Source: AWTP1-18 sp036504515
GTDB taxonomy: Bacteria > Pseudomonadota > Gammaproteobacteria > Burkholderiales > Rhodocyclaceae
NCBI GenBank assembly: GCA_036504515.1
Contig: DASXVA010000001.1
Span: 62,001-126,000 of the forward strand
Direction: 5' to 3'
DNA length: 64,000 bases
Of this stretch, positions 50,111 to 59,515 are shown in pieces (position 1 is the stretch's first letter; every line of letters starts with the position of its first letter). The notes under the pieces are model-generated. The model searched no databases. It was not told where the DNA came from and saw nothing but the letters and a program-made list of their open reading frames with translations. The position numbers and the translations under genes are program-made.

Positions 50111-51007
50111 CTAGGACCAGAGCCAGGCCGCGCCACGTACACCGGAGGAATCACCATGGCGATGGCGCACCAATCCTGTCGCAACGGTGTCGGAAAAGAC
50201 ATGGGTGCCCCATAAGCGGGGCACGTTGCGATAGAAACGCTCCACATTGGAGAGACCACCGCCGAGGACGATCACTTCCGGATCAAGGATGTTGATCACA
50301 ACGGCAAGGGCTTGGGCAAGCCGGGCTTCGTAACGACACAGGGTAGCTTCCGCCGAGGTATCGCCCCCGTCGGCAAGAGCGATGATGGCTTCCGGACTCA
50401 GAGCCTGCCCGGTAACGCGCCGATGATCAGCAGCCAGCCCCGGACCGGAGAGATAGGTTTCAACGCAGCCACGCCGGCCACAGTAACAAGCAGGGCCTTC
50501 ACCCTTATCTACAGGAAGCAGATTGTGCCCCCACTCCCCGGCGATGGAATTCACACCCTCCAGTACTTGACCATTCACCACAATGCCGCCACCGACGCCT
50601 GTACCCAGGATGACGCCGAACACAGTCCCCGCTCCCGCTGCAGCGCCATCGCTGGCTTCCGACAGGGAAAAGCAGTTGGCATCGTTGGCGATGCGAACTT
50701 CCCGCTGCAACAGGGCCTGCAAGTCGCGCCGCAGGGGCTGGCCGATCAGGCAGGTGGAATTGGCGTTCTTGATCAAGCCGGTGGATTTGGCTTCGGTGCC
50801 GGGGATGCCGACACCCAAGGTGCCGCGCAGGTGCAGGGCGTTTTCTGCTTCTTCCACCAAGGCCACCATGGTCATCAAAGTGGCCTGGTAATCCCCTTTC
50901 GGGGTTGCCACCCTCTTGCGCCATAGCTCGTTTCCCGCAGCCCCCAGGGCCAGCAATTCGATCTTGGTGCCACCAAGGTCTATGCCCAGCCGCAGGGGCG
51001 AAACCAT
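50111..51007 (-). CDS. mak: Fructokinase (ROK family, Mak-like)
   Basis: This 298-residue ROK sugar kinase resembles E. coli Mak (fructokinase) along its length: GIDLGGTKIELLALGAAG at the start, TPKGDY, GIPGTEAKSTGLIKNANST, VRIANDANCFSLSEA, and the zinc motif CYCGRRGCVE, with RGAAWLW at the end. It phosphorylates fructose (and likely mannose) in the cytoplasm. Its start overlaps the carbonic anhydrase stop by one base, so the genes are coupled. The stop is at 50111-50113. Confidence 0.9.
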   Translation of the reverse strand: MVSPLRLGIDLGGTKIELLALGAAGNELWRKRVATPKGDYQATLMTMVALVEEAENALHLRGTLGVGIPGTEAKSTGLIKNANSTCLIGQPLRRDLQALLQREVRIANDANCFSLSEASDGAAAGAGTVFGVILGTGVGGGIVVNGQVLEGVNSIAGEWGHNLLPVDKGEGPACYCGRRGCVETYLSGPGLAADHRRVTGQALSPEAIIALADGGDTSAEATLCRYEARLAQALAVVINILDPEVIVLGGGLSNVERFYRNVPRLWGTHVFSDTVATGLVRHRHGDSSGVRGAAWLWS

Positions 51008-51666
51008 CAGCAGCCTCCGTGGGCGATGGTTTCCAGGGCGGAGTTATAGAAAACTGAAATTTCTTCCGGGCGGGAGATGCTCATGTTCATGTCCCGCGCC
51101 AAACCATCCTTGAGTCCGTAGACCCAGCCGTGCACAGTGACTTCCTGTCCCCGGGCCCAGGCATCGCGAATAACAGTGGTCTGGGCGACGTTGACAACCT
51201 GTTCGACCACATTGAGTTCGCAGAGGCGATCAACACGATCCTCTTCGGCAGTGCCGGCCAGAATCCAGGCGTGTTTGTCGCGCACATCCTGAATGTGGCG
51301 CAGCCAGTTGTCGATCAGGCCCAGCTTCATGTCTTCCAGGGCGGCACGAACACCGCCGCAACCATAGTGGCCCACCACCATGACGTGGCGCACCTTGAGC
51401 ACATCCACGGCGAACTGGAGCACAGACAGGCAATTGAGATCGGAGTGCACCACCACATTAGCAACATTGCGGTGAACGAAAACTTCACCCGGCAACAGCC
51501 CGGTAATTTCGTTGGCCGGCACGCGGGAATCGGAACAACCGATCCAGAGATATTCCGGATTTTGCAGCTTGGCCAGCTTGGGGAAAAACTCGGGGTCTTC
51601 GGCACGAATGCGGTCGGCCCATTCCCGATTGTTCTTGAACAGGTGAGACAGGTCAGAATTGCTCAT
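51007..51666 (-). CDS. can: Beta-carbonic anhydrase
   Basis: This 219-residue enzyme interconverts CO2 and bicarbonate. Zinc and catalytic residues are where the family expects: C44, D46 and R48 in CSDSRVP, and H100 and C103 in GHYGCGG. The sequence resembles E. coli Can in length and motifs. It supplies bicarbonate for carboxylations. The gene is followed immediately by mak. Confidence 0.95.
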   Translation of the reverse strand: MSNSDLSHLFKNNREWADRIRAEDPEFFPKLAKLQNPEYLWIGCSDSRVPANEITGLLPGEVFVHRNVANVVVHSDLNCLSVLQFAVDVLKVRHVMVVGHYGCGGVRAALEDMKLGLIDNWLRHIQDVRDKHAWILAGTAEEDRVDRLCELNVVEQVVNVAQTTVIRDAWARGQEVTVHGWVYGLKDGLARDMNMSISRPEEISVFYNSALETIAHGGC

Positions 51667-51705
51667 GGGGAAGATGACTCTCTTTCTGGGTGTTACAAAA
51701 CAGGT

Positions 51706-52359
51706 TTACGCATCGTCACCGACATAGGGATTGGTCTGCCGTTCCCGACCAAAGGTGGAGTTGGGGCCGTGGCCCGGGATGAACTCCACATCATCGCCAA
51801 GGGGAAACAGCTTGTCGCGGATGGAGTGGGCCAAGGTGTCGAAATCGCCGTAGGGCTTGCCCTTGAAATCGAAATCGGTACGCCCCACGGACCCGGCAAA
51901 GATCACGTCGCCGACGATGGCCAGACCACGGCCACGATGGAAGAAAACAATGTGGCCCGGCGTGTGGCCGGGACAGTGAATCACTTCCAGGGTTTCGTTG
52001 CCGAAACTCACGGTGTCGCCTTCCTTCAACCACCGTGGCGTGAAGGTGGGGAATGAAGGAAAGCCATAACTGGCACATTGATTGGGCAGGTTGTCGATGA
52101 GGAACTTTTCGTCCTCGTGGGGGCCTTCAATAGGAATTCCGCCGAGGCGCTGGGACAACTCTCCCGCCGCCGAGGCATGATCCAGATGGCCATGGGTCAA
52201 CAGGATGCGTTCGATGGTGATACCGTTCTTTTCGGCAGTGGTGATGATGCGATCAACGTCGCCACCGGGGTCGATCACAGCGGCGCGCTGGGTTTCATCA
52301 TCGACCAGCATGGAACAGTTTTGCTGGAAGGGCGTAACGGGAATGATGGCGTATTTCAT
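51706..52359 (-). CDS. Metallo-beta-lactamase-fold hydrolase (glyoxalase II-like)
   Basis: This 217-residue cytoplasmic MBL-fold hydrolase has the metal-binding HGHLDH (about residue 60), HCPGHTPGH (about 130), GDVIFAGSVGRTDF and PGHGPNS. It resembles the YcbL-type glyoxalase II group; the thioester substrate is not certain. The start at 52359 (MKYAIIP) is chosen over an upstream in-frame ATG 15 bases earlier. It overlaps the stop of the next gene's coding end (52356) by 4 bases. Confidence 0.85.
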   Translation of the reverse strand: MKYAIIPVTPFQQNCSMLVDDETQRAAVIDPGGDVDRIITTAEKNGITIERILLTHGHLDHASAAGELSQRLGGIPIEGPHEDEKFLIDNLPNQCASYGFPSFPTFTPRWLKEGDTVSFGNETLEVIHCPGHTPGHIVFFHRGRGLAIVGDVIFAGSVGRTDFDFKGKPYGDFDTLAHSIRDKLFPLGDDVEFIPGHGPNSTFGRERQTNPYVGDDA

Positions 52360-54248
52360 TGGGAGAATTTCCACCAGGCAAAGGCTGCTGCGCCGATAAC
52401 GACGAACAGCAAGACGACACGGCCCCAGGGGAAGGGCTTGTCCGCATAGGGATCTGTCAGGGCGCGCTCGGAGCCCACAGGAAGCTGGGCTAGTCCGGTA
52501 AGAGATGTGCCAAAGGGAATGTTGACCCGGGCCCGGGCATTAATGGCCCAGCCGTTAGCATCCAGCAGGGGGCCAAGATTACGGGCTCGCAATTTGAACC
52601 AGGCAACAACCATGGCCGGGCCAGAAATGGCCAGCATCAACCCCACCAACACCAGGGGCATCTGCCACCAGTGCAGGCCGAGCAAGCCGGTGACCATGGA
52701 GGCTAAGGCTGTACCCACGGCACCAACAGCCAGACCAATGGCAGCAAAGATACCGGCGAATTTGCCCACATCAAAAGCCTGTTGGGCAGGGGCCTTTGCA
52801 GCAGGTGCTTCGATTCTTTTACCGGTAGCGGTCGCGGCCTCGGCCAGCTTTGTTTCTACAGCACTGGCCTTATTGGCGGCCACCTTTTGTAACTGCTCGG
52901 CGACCAGACGGGCAAAGCGTTTGTAGGGGGACCAGAAAGCCTGGCGCAGGCTGATGGGGTGATCGACAATGCGAGTGATGGTGGCATCCCAATCGCGGCC
53001 CTGACGGTCGTAAAACACACCATTGCGACCGACCATGAGCTGGTCCGAATCTCCGGCAGTGAAGGCAGCGGCGATGGATGTTTTCTCGATTCCGGCCTCG
53101 CCTTTTCGCACGCAGTCGCAATAGACCAGGCACATGCGGGACAGGCCAGCCAGGGCTGCATGTTTTGCCGGGTCATTTACGGCAACACACAACTCGGCAC
53201 TGCGGCCATCCAGATAGAGGGTTCCCACTTGGAAAGTTGCTTTGGCTTGCCGGGTATAAAAATCACGGAAGGCGACAAAGTTATTGGCAAGGGGCAGCAG
53301 GTCCCGTACGTAGCGAGCCAGACGTTCCAAGTCCCGGGCGACTTCCAGTTCGGGCACCGGATCAGTTACCGTTGCAGGGTTAGCAGCCAGCCAGGCAATG
53401 TAGGGGGCAAATTTTTCTTGCAGAACCAGCCACTGGCTTTCGCTCAATTCGGCGCGGCTACCGATACCCGTGCCGAGCAAAGGACGCACGACTTGTTCAG
53501 CAAACCTTGCGATGCGGACAGCCCAGGCAGGATTGAGGCTGTCCCGTAACGGCAGGCTGCGATGGGCTTCGATCCGGGCCAAGGGAAGAACCGCTATGGC
53601 TTCGGCTTCCCCATGCAGACTGACACTACCCAAAGCACGCAGGGTGTCTTCGTCAGCATTGAGGGCATCCGCTGCCCGCGCATCGAATGCAGCAAGACGG
53701 CAGCGGGCAAAATAGTCTTCGATTTTGCCGCGCACGGCTTCAAGGCTTGCATAGGCATCTGCCGTTGCGGCCCCCAGAACCAGGACATCGCTACCGGCTT
53801 TTTCCCATTCAGCCTGCAGTCGATTGCGGCAACGAGCCTCTGCATCGGCGGCTTCGGCGACAGTAAGGATGTCACTCTCGTCCTTGCCCAACTCGACCAG
53901 CAAACGATGAGCAAGCTCAAGCAGCACGGCCCCTTCGCCCTCATGGGCCAAGGCCAGTATCGGCAACCCGGACAACTCCCGAGAAAGAACGTCTTTATTG
54001 TCCAAGCGCTCTGCCGCCCATTTGATGGCGGCGATCAATTCGCCGGCACGGATATGGCCATCGCCATCCGTATCGATCAAGGCCAGGGTGCGGGCATCGA
54101 ATTCAATACCGGAGGTGGGGCAGGACAGGGCCACCCAAAGCTTTTGATCCAACTGCTCCAGGGCCAGTAAATCAGCGGCGGAATCAAGACGCACCTGATC
54201 GAAGCCGCCCGCGCGGAAGAACCGCCAGTTGTAGGGGGTCGTGGTCAT
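52356..54248 (-). CDS. EF-hand-like, multi-domain membrane protein of unknown function
   Basis: This 630-residue protein has an N-terminal cytosolic-looking region and an EF-hand calcium motif, DTDGDGHIRAGE (59-70, ligands at positions 1, 3, 5 and 12). A long Ala/Glu-rich middle follows, then two membrane helices (about residues 500-555) and a final one at the C-terminus (about 610-628). I recognise no full-length family. The ATG at 54248 is the first good start; the frame is open upstream. It is cotranscribed with an MBL hydrolase whose start it overlaps. A calcium- or stress-sensing envelope role is speculative. Confidence 0.65.
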   Translation of the reverse strand: MTTTPYNWRFFRAGGFDQVRLDSAADLLALEQLDQKLWVALSCPTSGIEFDARTLALIDTDGDGHIRAGELIAAIKWAAERLDNKDVLSRELSGLPILALAHEGEGAVLLELAHRLLVELGKDESDILTVAEAADAEARCRNRLQAEWEKAGSDVLVLGAATADAYASLEAVRGKIEDYFARCRLAAFDARAADALNADEDTLRALGSVSLHGEAEAIAVLPLARIEAHRSLPLRDSLNPAWAVRIARFAEQVVRPLLGTGIGSRAELSESQWLVLQEKFAPYIAWLAANPATVTDPVPELEVARDLERLARYVRDLLPLANNFVAFRDFYTRQAKATFQVGTLYLDGRSAELCVAVNDPAKHAALAGLSRMCLVYCDCVRKGEAGIEKTSIAAAFTAGDSDQLMVGRNGVFYDRQGRDWDATITRIVDHPISLRQAFWSPYKRFARLVAEQLQKVAANKASAVETKLAEAATATGKRIEAPAAKAPAQQAFDVGKFAGIFAAIGLAVGAVGTALASMVTGLLGLHWWQMPLVLVGLMLAISGPAMVVAWFKLRARNLGPLLDANGWAINARARVNIPFGTSLTGLAQLPVGSERALTDPYADKPFPWGRVVLLFVVIGAAAFAWWKFSQ

Positions 54249-54331
54249 GGGATATCCAGAAATTCGGGGAGTCAATGCTAACAGGCTCGTCATCCGGTGG
54301 CGTATTTTCCACCCTCTGTTGGACAGTTGCC

Positions 54332-54571
54332 TTACAGGGGTCGTGTGGCCTGCTCCAGTTCGGCCAACCAGTGCAATGCCTGGTCGCGGCTGGTGCCACA
54401 CATTTCGAGAGATGGCTGCAATCCCGAGCAACAGTTGGGACGTTCGGGGCGTGAAAAAATTCTGCAGCGAAGTTCCGCATCCAGATGCCGGCAGGGCTCT
54501 CCAGCAGGTTTGTTCAGGCTACTGATGGAGGGCGAGGTGCAACAAGCGCCACAGCCCGGACGGCAGTCCAT
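54332..54571 (-). CDS. YkgJ-like Cys-cluster protein
   Basis: This 79-residue protein has nine Cys, of which the pattern C-x3-C-x2-C-C (residues 3-11) and later C27, C36, C47-C48 and C58 match the YkgJ family of putative zinc- or iron-cluster proteins. The segment RIFSRPERPNCCSGLQPSLEMCG is family-typical. Function is unknown. Its start overlaps the HD-domain gene stop (TGATG), so the two are coupled. Confidence 0.8.
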   Translation of the reverse strand: MDCRPGCGACCTSPSISSLNKPAGEPCRHLDAELRCRIFSRPERPNCCSGLQPSLEMCGTSRDQALHWLAELEQATRPL

Positions 54572-55494
54572 CAGGCCGGACGTCCATCAATCACCCGTTG
54601 CGGATGACGGCGCAGGCGGGAAAAGTCCTCACTATCGAGAATGTTTTCCAGGTAATCGAAGTTGCGCTCGATAGCTGCGGTATAGGGACACGCTCCGCCG
54701 AAATGAGCAGCCATGTAGCGATCCGCATGATCGTATTCATCGACGATGCGTTTGCGCAGCAGGCCTGAATAAAAGGACGGCGTTTTACGCAGCAAGGTTT
54801 CCTGGTCGGGATAGGGGTTCCCCGGCCCGGTCAAGCCGATGGCAGAAAACTCGACGTACAAGAAATCCCGACACTTTTCGAGATAGCAGCGATCAGACAA
54901 CTGACTCATGAGATCGGCTGACCCAAGCAAGCGGGCCAGGGCCTTTTCCCAGGGCGGCCAGTCTTCCCTCATGCGAAAGTCCAAGCGGGTAATCATGATC
55001 AACTCGGCGTGGGAAGAAAGTCTGGCGAGGATGGTATGGGGCAGATACGCCTTCATGAAATTAACCCCACGCCGCTCATGGATAGGCGTCAGAGAAGCCC
55101 CCTCAAGATCCTCTTCATCGGGCTTGCGCAACAAACCGATGTCATGGGTAAGGGCTAGCAGCACGCCAAACAACGCTTGGTCGGCGGTAAGGGATATGGG
55201 GGATGTAGAGTCGGCACAGTAGCCGTCTACCAGTCGGGCCATGGCAAGACTGGCATCCAAGGCATGACGGAGGTCGTGATAGTGAGTATCGCAGCGAAGC
55301 AGGCCGGGGTACTCGCCACGAAAAGCACGAGTGACATCATCAAACATGGTCGTCAGCAAATTGCGACGATCCGGCGTGTAGTCACTCCCGAACCGTGTGG
55401 CCAAAAGATCATCTACCACAACAAGAACAGCACCGGGACTTTCGAGGTCTACGGTGCCTGTCGGATCTAAGGAGTGAAGGTAGATGTCTGGCAC
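54571..55494 (-). CDS. HD-domain phosphohydrolase-like protein
   Basis: This 307-residue protein has an HDc-type metal site: HYHDLRHALD (near residue 70) and LTHDIG (about 114-119), and it resembles the eukaryotic 3',5'-cyclic-nucleotide phosphodiesterase domain superfamily. It may hydrolyse a cyclic nucleotide or related phosphodiester, which would suit a genome region with an adenylate cyclase, but substrate and activity are unproven. It overlaps the downstream YkgJ-like gene start. Confidence 0.75.
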   Translation of the reverse strand: MPDIYLHSLDPTGTVDLESPGAVLVVVDDLLATRFGSDYTPDRRNLLTTMFDDVTRAFRGEYPGLLRCDTHYHDLRHALDASLAMARLVDGYCADSTSPISLTADQALFGVLLALTHDIGLLRKPDEEDLEGASLTPIHERRGVNFMKAYLPHTILARLSSHAELIMITRLDFRMREDWPPWEKALARLLGSADLMSQLSDRCYLEKCRDFLYVEFSAIGLTGPGNPYPDQETLLRKTPSFYSGLLRKRIVDEYDHADRYMAAHFGGACPYTAAIERNFDYLENILDSEDFSRLRRHPQRVIDGRPA

Positions 55495-55570
55495 GTTTGC
55501 TAATCCGCGTTGGCTGCTTTCATTCTATCTTGAGGCAAGCATTCCGCTATTCGTGTCCTCAAGCCAAGAC

Positions 55571-56803
55571 TCAGCGCAAGCCTAAATCTTTTAGCTTACG
55601 GTACAGATGGGTGCGTTCCAAACCTGTTTTCTCGGCCAGGCGGGTCATATTGCTGCCGTCAATATTCAGGTGATATTCAAAGTAGATACGCTCGAACATC
55701 TCCCGCGCTTCCCGCAATGGCAACTCCAGCATCTCGGCAGAAAAACCACCAGGCGTGGCATTGCCGCCATTAGCCGGCGCGATCAGACGATAGACATCTT
55801 CCGCTTCCATCTCTTCAGCCAGGGCCGAGAGAGCCAAGGATTTGATGGCGGCCTTCAGTTCGGTATAACCGCCGGGCCAGCCATGCTGGCGCAAGGCATT
55901 TTGGGCTGCCACGGCAAACCGACGCGGCGGCACTTCTTCCGCCTCGATCAACTGGGTCAACAAGTGGCCGGCAATATCGGGAATCTCGTCCTTCAGTTCC
56001 GCCAGGGCTGGCAGGCCCAGGCGCCCTGGAAAAATGCGGGCCAGTAACGTTTCATCCCAGCCCTGTGCAGCCAAGGCAGTGGCATCGGCTTCGGTTCCCA
56101 CCACGAGGTGCAATTTGTTCTTTTCAAGCCGGTCAGCAGCAAAGAGCAGATTCTTGTGCTGCAAGCCTTTCAGGCGGGTCAGCTCCTCAACATAGACAAC
56201 ACCGCCCGCGGCAGCCTCCAAGGTTTCAAGGCTCAAGGGATTGGAATCGGCAATCAGATCAATCCAGACTTTGCCCGGAGCCAGCAGGCTACGGGCAGCC
56301 AGTTCCACAATGCCGCCTGGTGCGGAGCGAAGCAGGATGGATGCACTACCGGCAGCGACTTGATCCAGTCGTTTCTTCAAATCCTTGAGGGGAGCAGATC
56401 GTGGAAAGGCTGCCAGGGACAACCCTGTTACAGGACGACGGCCGAGATCAAGGCCGTGCTTGACCGAGGCAAGCAGCTTTTGCATGCCGATAGGTTTCTC
56501 AAGAAAATCCACTGCGCCTATCTTGGTCGCTTCTACCGCGGTATCAATCGTGGCGTGACCGGACATCATGACAACAGGCATGGTCAGCTGACCTGCTGCT
56601 GCCCATTCCTTGAGCAAGGTGACGCCATCGGTATCCGGCATCCAGATGTCGAGCAAGACCAGATCCGGGCGTCCCGACTCCCTGGCAGTCCGCGCTGCTG
56701 CTGCATTCTCGGCAAGAACAACATCGTGTCCCTCATCCCGCAGAATTTCTGAAAGCAATTCGCGGATACCCACTTCATCATCAACGACTAGAATTTTCGC
56801 CAT
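55571..56803 (-). CDS. ntrX: NtrX-like response regulator with degenerate AAA+ domain
   Basis: This 410-residue regulator has a complete receiver domain (phospho-accepting Asp52 in LVLLDIWMPDTDG) and a C-terminal Fis-type helix-turn-helix (LAEKTGLERTHLYRKLKDLG). The central region should be a sigma-54-interacting AAA+ domain, but Walker A (normally GExGTGKE) reads RSAPGGIVELAARS, the Walker B region reads GGVVYVEELTRLKG, and no GAFTGA loop for sigma-54 contact is seen. It probably cannot activate sigma-54 promoters by the usual mechanism and may work as a DNA-binding repressor or activator of other type. It forms a pair with the NtrY kinase upstream. Confidence 0.87.
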   Translation of the reverse strand: MAKILVVDDEVGIRELLSEILRDEGHDVVLAENAAAARTARESGRPDLVLLDIWMPDTDGVTLLKEWAAAGQLTMPVVMMSGHATIDTAVEATKIGAVDFLEKPIGMQKLLASVKHGLDLGRRPVTGLSLAAFPRSAPLKDLKKRLDQVAAGSASILLRSAPGGIVELAARSLLAPGKVWIDLIADSNPLSLETLEAAAGGVVYVEELTRLKGLQHKNLLFAADRLEKNKLHLVVGTEADATALAAQGWDETLLARIFPGRLGLPALAELKDEIPDIAGHLLTQLIEAEEVPPRRFAVAAQNALRQHGWPGGYTELKAAIKSLALSALAEEMEAEDVYRLIAPANGGNATPGGFSAEMLELPLREAREMFERIYFEYHLNIDGSNMTRLAEKTGLERTHLYRKLKDLGLR

Positions 56804-56812
56804 TTTTAAACC

Positions 56813-58924
56813 TTAGGAGACTTCATTTACCAGGGGCAGTTTAATCAGCACTTCGGCACCACCTTGCTCTCTGTTGGAAAGCTGTACTTCACCGTTATGC
56901 TCGTCCACAATCTTTTTCACAATGGCCAAGCCGAGACCGGTTCCCTTGGCCTTGGTCGTCACATATGGCTCGAATGCTTTCCTCAAGGTGCTCGGTGGAA
57001 AACCGGGGCCATTATCGGCAACGACAAGCACAGCCTGCGGTCCATCTTGCCGCGTGGCAATCATTACTCGCCCATCATCCACGTCAACAAGGGCGTCCTG
57101 CGCATTGGCAAGAAGATTATGAATGACTTGTCGCAGTTGGTTGGCATCGGCCTTAACCGGGGCAAGAGAATCAACCAATTCTGATTCCACTTTTGCTCGG
57201 GCGCTTTCATATAACCCAAGCACCTCTCCGATCAGTTCATTCAAGTCCACTGTAGCCAGCACAGGCGGGGGCAAGCGTGCGTAATCCCGAAAGTCGTTAA
57301 CCATGTTTTTCATCGATTCAACCTGGTTGACGATGGTTCTGGTTGAACGCTCCAGCATCTCCCGATCAGCGCCTTCCAGCTTGTCAGTGAGTTTCATCTG
57401 CATGCGCTCGGCAGACAGTTGAATTGGTGTCAGAGGGTTCTTGATCTCATGGGCGAGGCGGCGGGCGACTTCACCCCAGGCAGCAGAACGCTGGGCGGAA
57501 AGAAGTTGGCTGATATCGTCGAACACCACGACATAGCCTCCGCCTGTTGGCAGAGTCGACCCACGAACCAACAGTGTCTTGAGTGTTCCTTGGGGGCCTT
57601 CCAGTTCAAGCTCTTGCTGCCACTCGGCACCCTTTTCATGGAATCCTTGAAGCGCGGCTTTCGCAAAGATCTGTTGCCGGGGCCAGTGCTCGAGGGTGAC
57701 TTCCTCAAACCGCAGCAAGTCATCCGACAGAATCTGGGTTGCTCCCTTGTTTGCGGCTCTCAGACGAAACTCCTGATCAAAGGCCAATACGCCGGCGGAC
57801 AGATTGGCCAGCACACTCTCCAAGTAACCCCGGGCTGACTCCAATGCTTCCCGATGTTTTTCCGTCTCTTTGCGGGCATCGGACAATTGGTTGGTCATTT
57901 GATTGAAGGAATGGGTCAGCACCCCCATTTCATCCCGGGTTTCAACCGTTGCTCTGGGAGTGAAATCCCCCGCTGCCACGGCCCGGGTTCCTTCAGCCAA
58001 AATCAACAAGGGTTGAGCAAGGCGACGCGCAAGGAAAAAAGCCAGCGCAACGGCAGCAAAAAGAGCCATCAACAGGGTGATGGTGAGCGTAAGGGTATAG
58101 ATCCGTTTGAGACTCTCACGACCCAGTTGCAGCCCCTGATAATCTCGATAGGCGGACTCAACGCTATCGGCACTCTTGGCAATGGCTGATGGTACTGGCT
58201 GTGTCAGCTGTAGGTAACTCTCACTCCCTAAGCCGGTAATCACGGGTAGGAGGACATATACCGTCATGCCTTGAACTGCATCGCCTTCAACCCAGGTACT
58301 ACCCTGAGTCTGCCGTGACTGCCGTAACTGGGAAACACTGGGAATCGGCGGTGACAGATTGCCTTGATCAGAACCGCTGCTGTAGGCCAAAACTTTGCCG
58401 GCACTGGTAAATAAGGTGGCGGACTGTACCCCGGCTTGATCACGCAGACGATTGATTCTCGTAAGGCTGGCGTACTCATTACTATCCAGCGCCAAATCCA
58501 GCGCCATACCCCGGGCTTTACTGCGAAGCTCAGTCTGCAAACTGCCAAGAACATTACGCCCTAGTTCAAGGCCTCCCTCCAGGGCGCTATCTACCCGAAC
58601 ATCAAACCATGAGTCGATACTTTTGACCGCAAACTGCATGGATACGCCATAAACTAAAACCCCTGGCAACACGGCCATCAAAGCCAGCATCAAGAGCAGT
58701 CGGGTTTTCAGCCGGGATCCAAAAACACCTTGCCGATATTCCCGCCAAAGCTTCTGTAATTGCACGCCCACCAAACCTAGGAGAACCAGTGCAACTACAC
58801 CGTTGATCCCCACTAACACAGCATAGTGCTGGGCAAAAAGATCTGTATTGGATGTAGCTGATGCCAGCAAAAAAAGCAGAAGTGTCGCGATTACCGCAGC
58901 AACGACGGTCATCGTCAATCTCAC
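56813..58924 (-). CDS. ntrY: NtrY-like sensor histidine kinase
   Basis: This 703-residue kinase has two N-terminal membrane helices (about 5-22 and 40-58), another helix pair flanking a periplasmic sensor region, then HAMP, PAS, HisKA and HATPase domains. The phosphorylation site is HEIKNPLTP (H492), and ATP-binding motifs are NLLANAQDAL and DNGPGFP, GTGLGLAIVKK. This matches the NtrY family, which senses redox/nitrogen conditions. The start is a GTG that overlaps the DUF4390 stop (GTGA). It phosphorylates the adjacent NtrX-like regulator. Confidence 0.93.
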   Translation of the reverse strand: MRLTMTVVAAVIATLLLFLLASATSNTDLFAQHYAVLVGINGVVALVLLGLVGVQLQKLWREYRQGVFGSRLKTRLLLMLALMAVLPGVLVYGVSMQFAVKSIDSWFDVRVDSALEGGLELGRNVLGSLQTELRSKARGMALDLALDSNEYASLTRINRLRDQAGVQSATLFTSAGKVLAYSSGSDQGNLSPPIPSVSQLRQSRQTQGSTWVEGDAVQGMTVYVLLPVITGLGSESYLQLTQPVPSAIAKSADSVESAYRDYQGLQLGRESLKRIYTLTLTITLLMALFAAVALAFFLARRLAQPLLILAEGTRAVAAGDFTPRATVETRDEMGVLTHSFNQMTNQLSDARKETEKHREALESARGYLESVLANLSAGVLAFDQEFRLRAANKGATQILSDDLLRFEEVTLEHWPRQQIFAKAALQGFHEKGAEWQQELELEGPQGTLKTLLVRGSTLPTGGGYVVVFDDISQLLSAQRSAAWGEVARRLAHEIKNPLTPIQLSAERMQMKLTDKLEGADREMLERSTRTIVNQVESMKNMVNDFRDYARLPPPVLATVDLNELIGEVLGLYESARAKVESELVDSLAPVKADANQLRQVIHNLLANAQDALVDVDDGRVMIATRQDGPQAVLVVADNGPGFPPSTLRKAFEPYVTTKAKGTGLGLAIVKKIVDEHNGEVQLSNREQGGAEVLIKLPLVNEVS

Positions 58925-59490
58925 TTGTTTTCTCCCGGAACTGCTCCACTCATAGCCATGGGTGCCGGTTGCCAGCGCAATGTTTTGCTCTGGATATCCC
59001 AGTCGCGGTTTGCAAAGGCATCAAGTTGAAAAGGCTTGGGTAACTGATTCCGATCAAGGGACAACCGTACTGCAGCCATATAGATTTCGCCTGGCTTGAT
59101 TACTCCCTTCTCCATAACAGGCAGGGCACTGACCCGACCTAAGGCACGTAGCGCTTCGCTGAGTGTATCGAAGCTTCGATACAAAGCTCCCGTGGCCAAC
59201 CTGTATTGGCGTGTCAGAGGTGTATAGGTAAGGCGATAGGTAAGAATGTGGCTCGCAACATGTTCATTGGCCCAGTACCAACGGTTGCGGGTCAGTTCAA
59301 ACTCCAGATTGAAATATACGGGAACACCTCGTGTTACCGCTTCTTCCACCCGATGACCGAGATCAACGTTGAAATCGGCTGAAAGAGAAAATCCATCTTC
59401 GGTGACAACCAGAGCTGCTCTTGTTGGCTCTATGGATCCGGCTAATGTGATCGGAGATACGAAACAGACGAGTATCGACAGCATAGCCAT
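58921..59490 (-). CDS. DUF4390 exported protein
   Basis: This 189-residue protein has a signal-like N-terminus (MAMLSILVCFVSPITLAGS, residues 1-19) and the features of DUF4390, a family of unknown function found between rsmB and ntrY in betaproteobacteria: ALVVTEDGFSLSADFNVDL and VYFNLEFELTRNRWYW. The ATG at 59490 is chosen because it follows the rsmB stop; the upstream part of the open frame lies inside rsmB. The stop overlaps the ntrY start. Confidence 0.8.
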   Translation of the reverse strand: MAMLSILVCFVSPITLAGSIEPTRAALVVTEDGFSLSADFNVDLGHRVEEAVTRGVPVYFNLEFELTRNRWYWANEHVASHILTYRLTYTPLTRQYRLATGALYRSFDTLSEALRALGRVSALPVMEKGVIKPGEIYMAAVRLSLDRNQLPKPFQLDAFANRDWDIQSKTLRWQPAPMAMSGAVPGENK

Positions 59491-59515
59491 CACACACCAT
59501 CCCGACCACCGTTTT

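Noticed and set aside
55470..55505. Sigma-54 promoter-like TGGCACG...TTGC near the HD gene start
   Set aside because: The spacing between the two elements is wrong (GG and GC are 7 instead of 10 bases apart).
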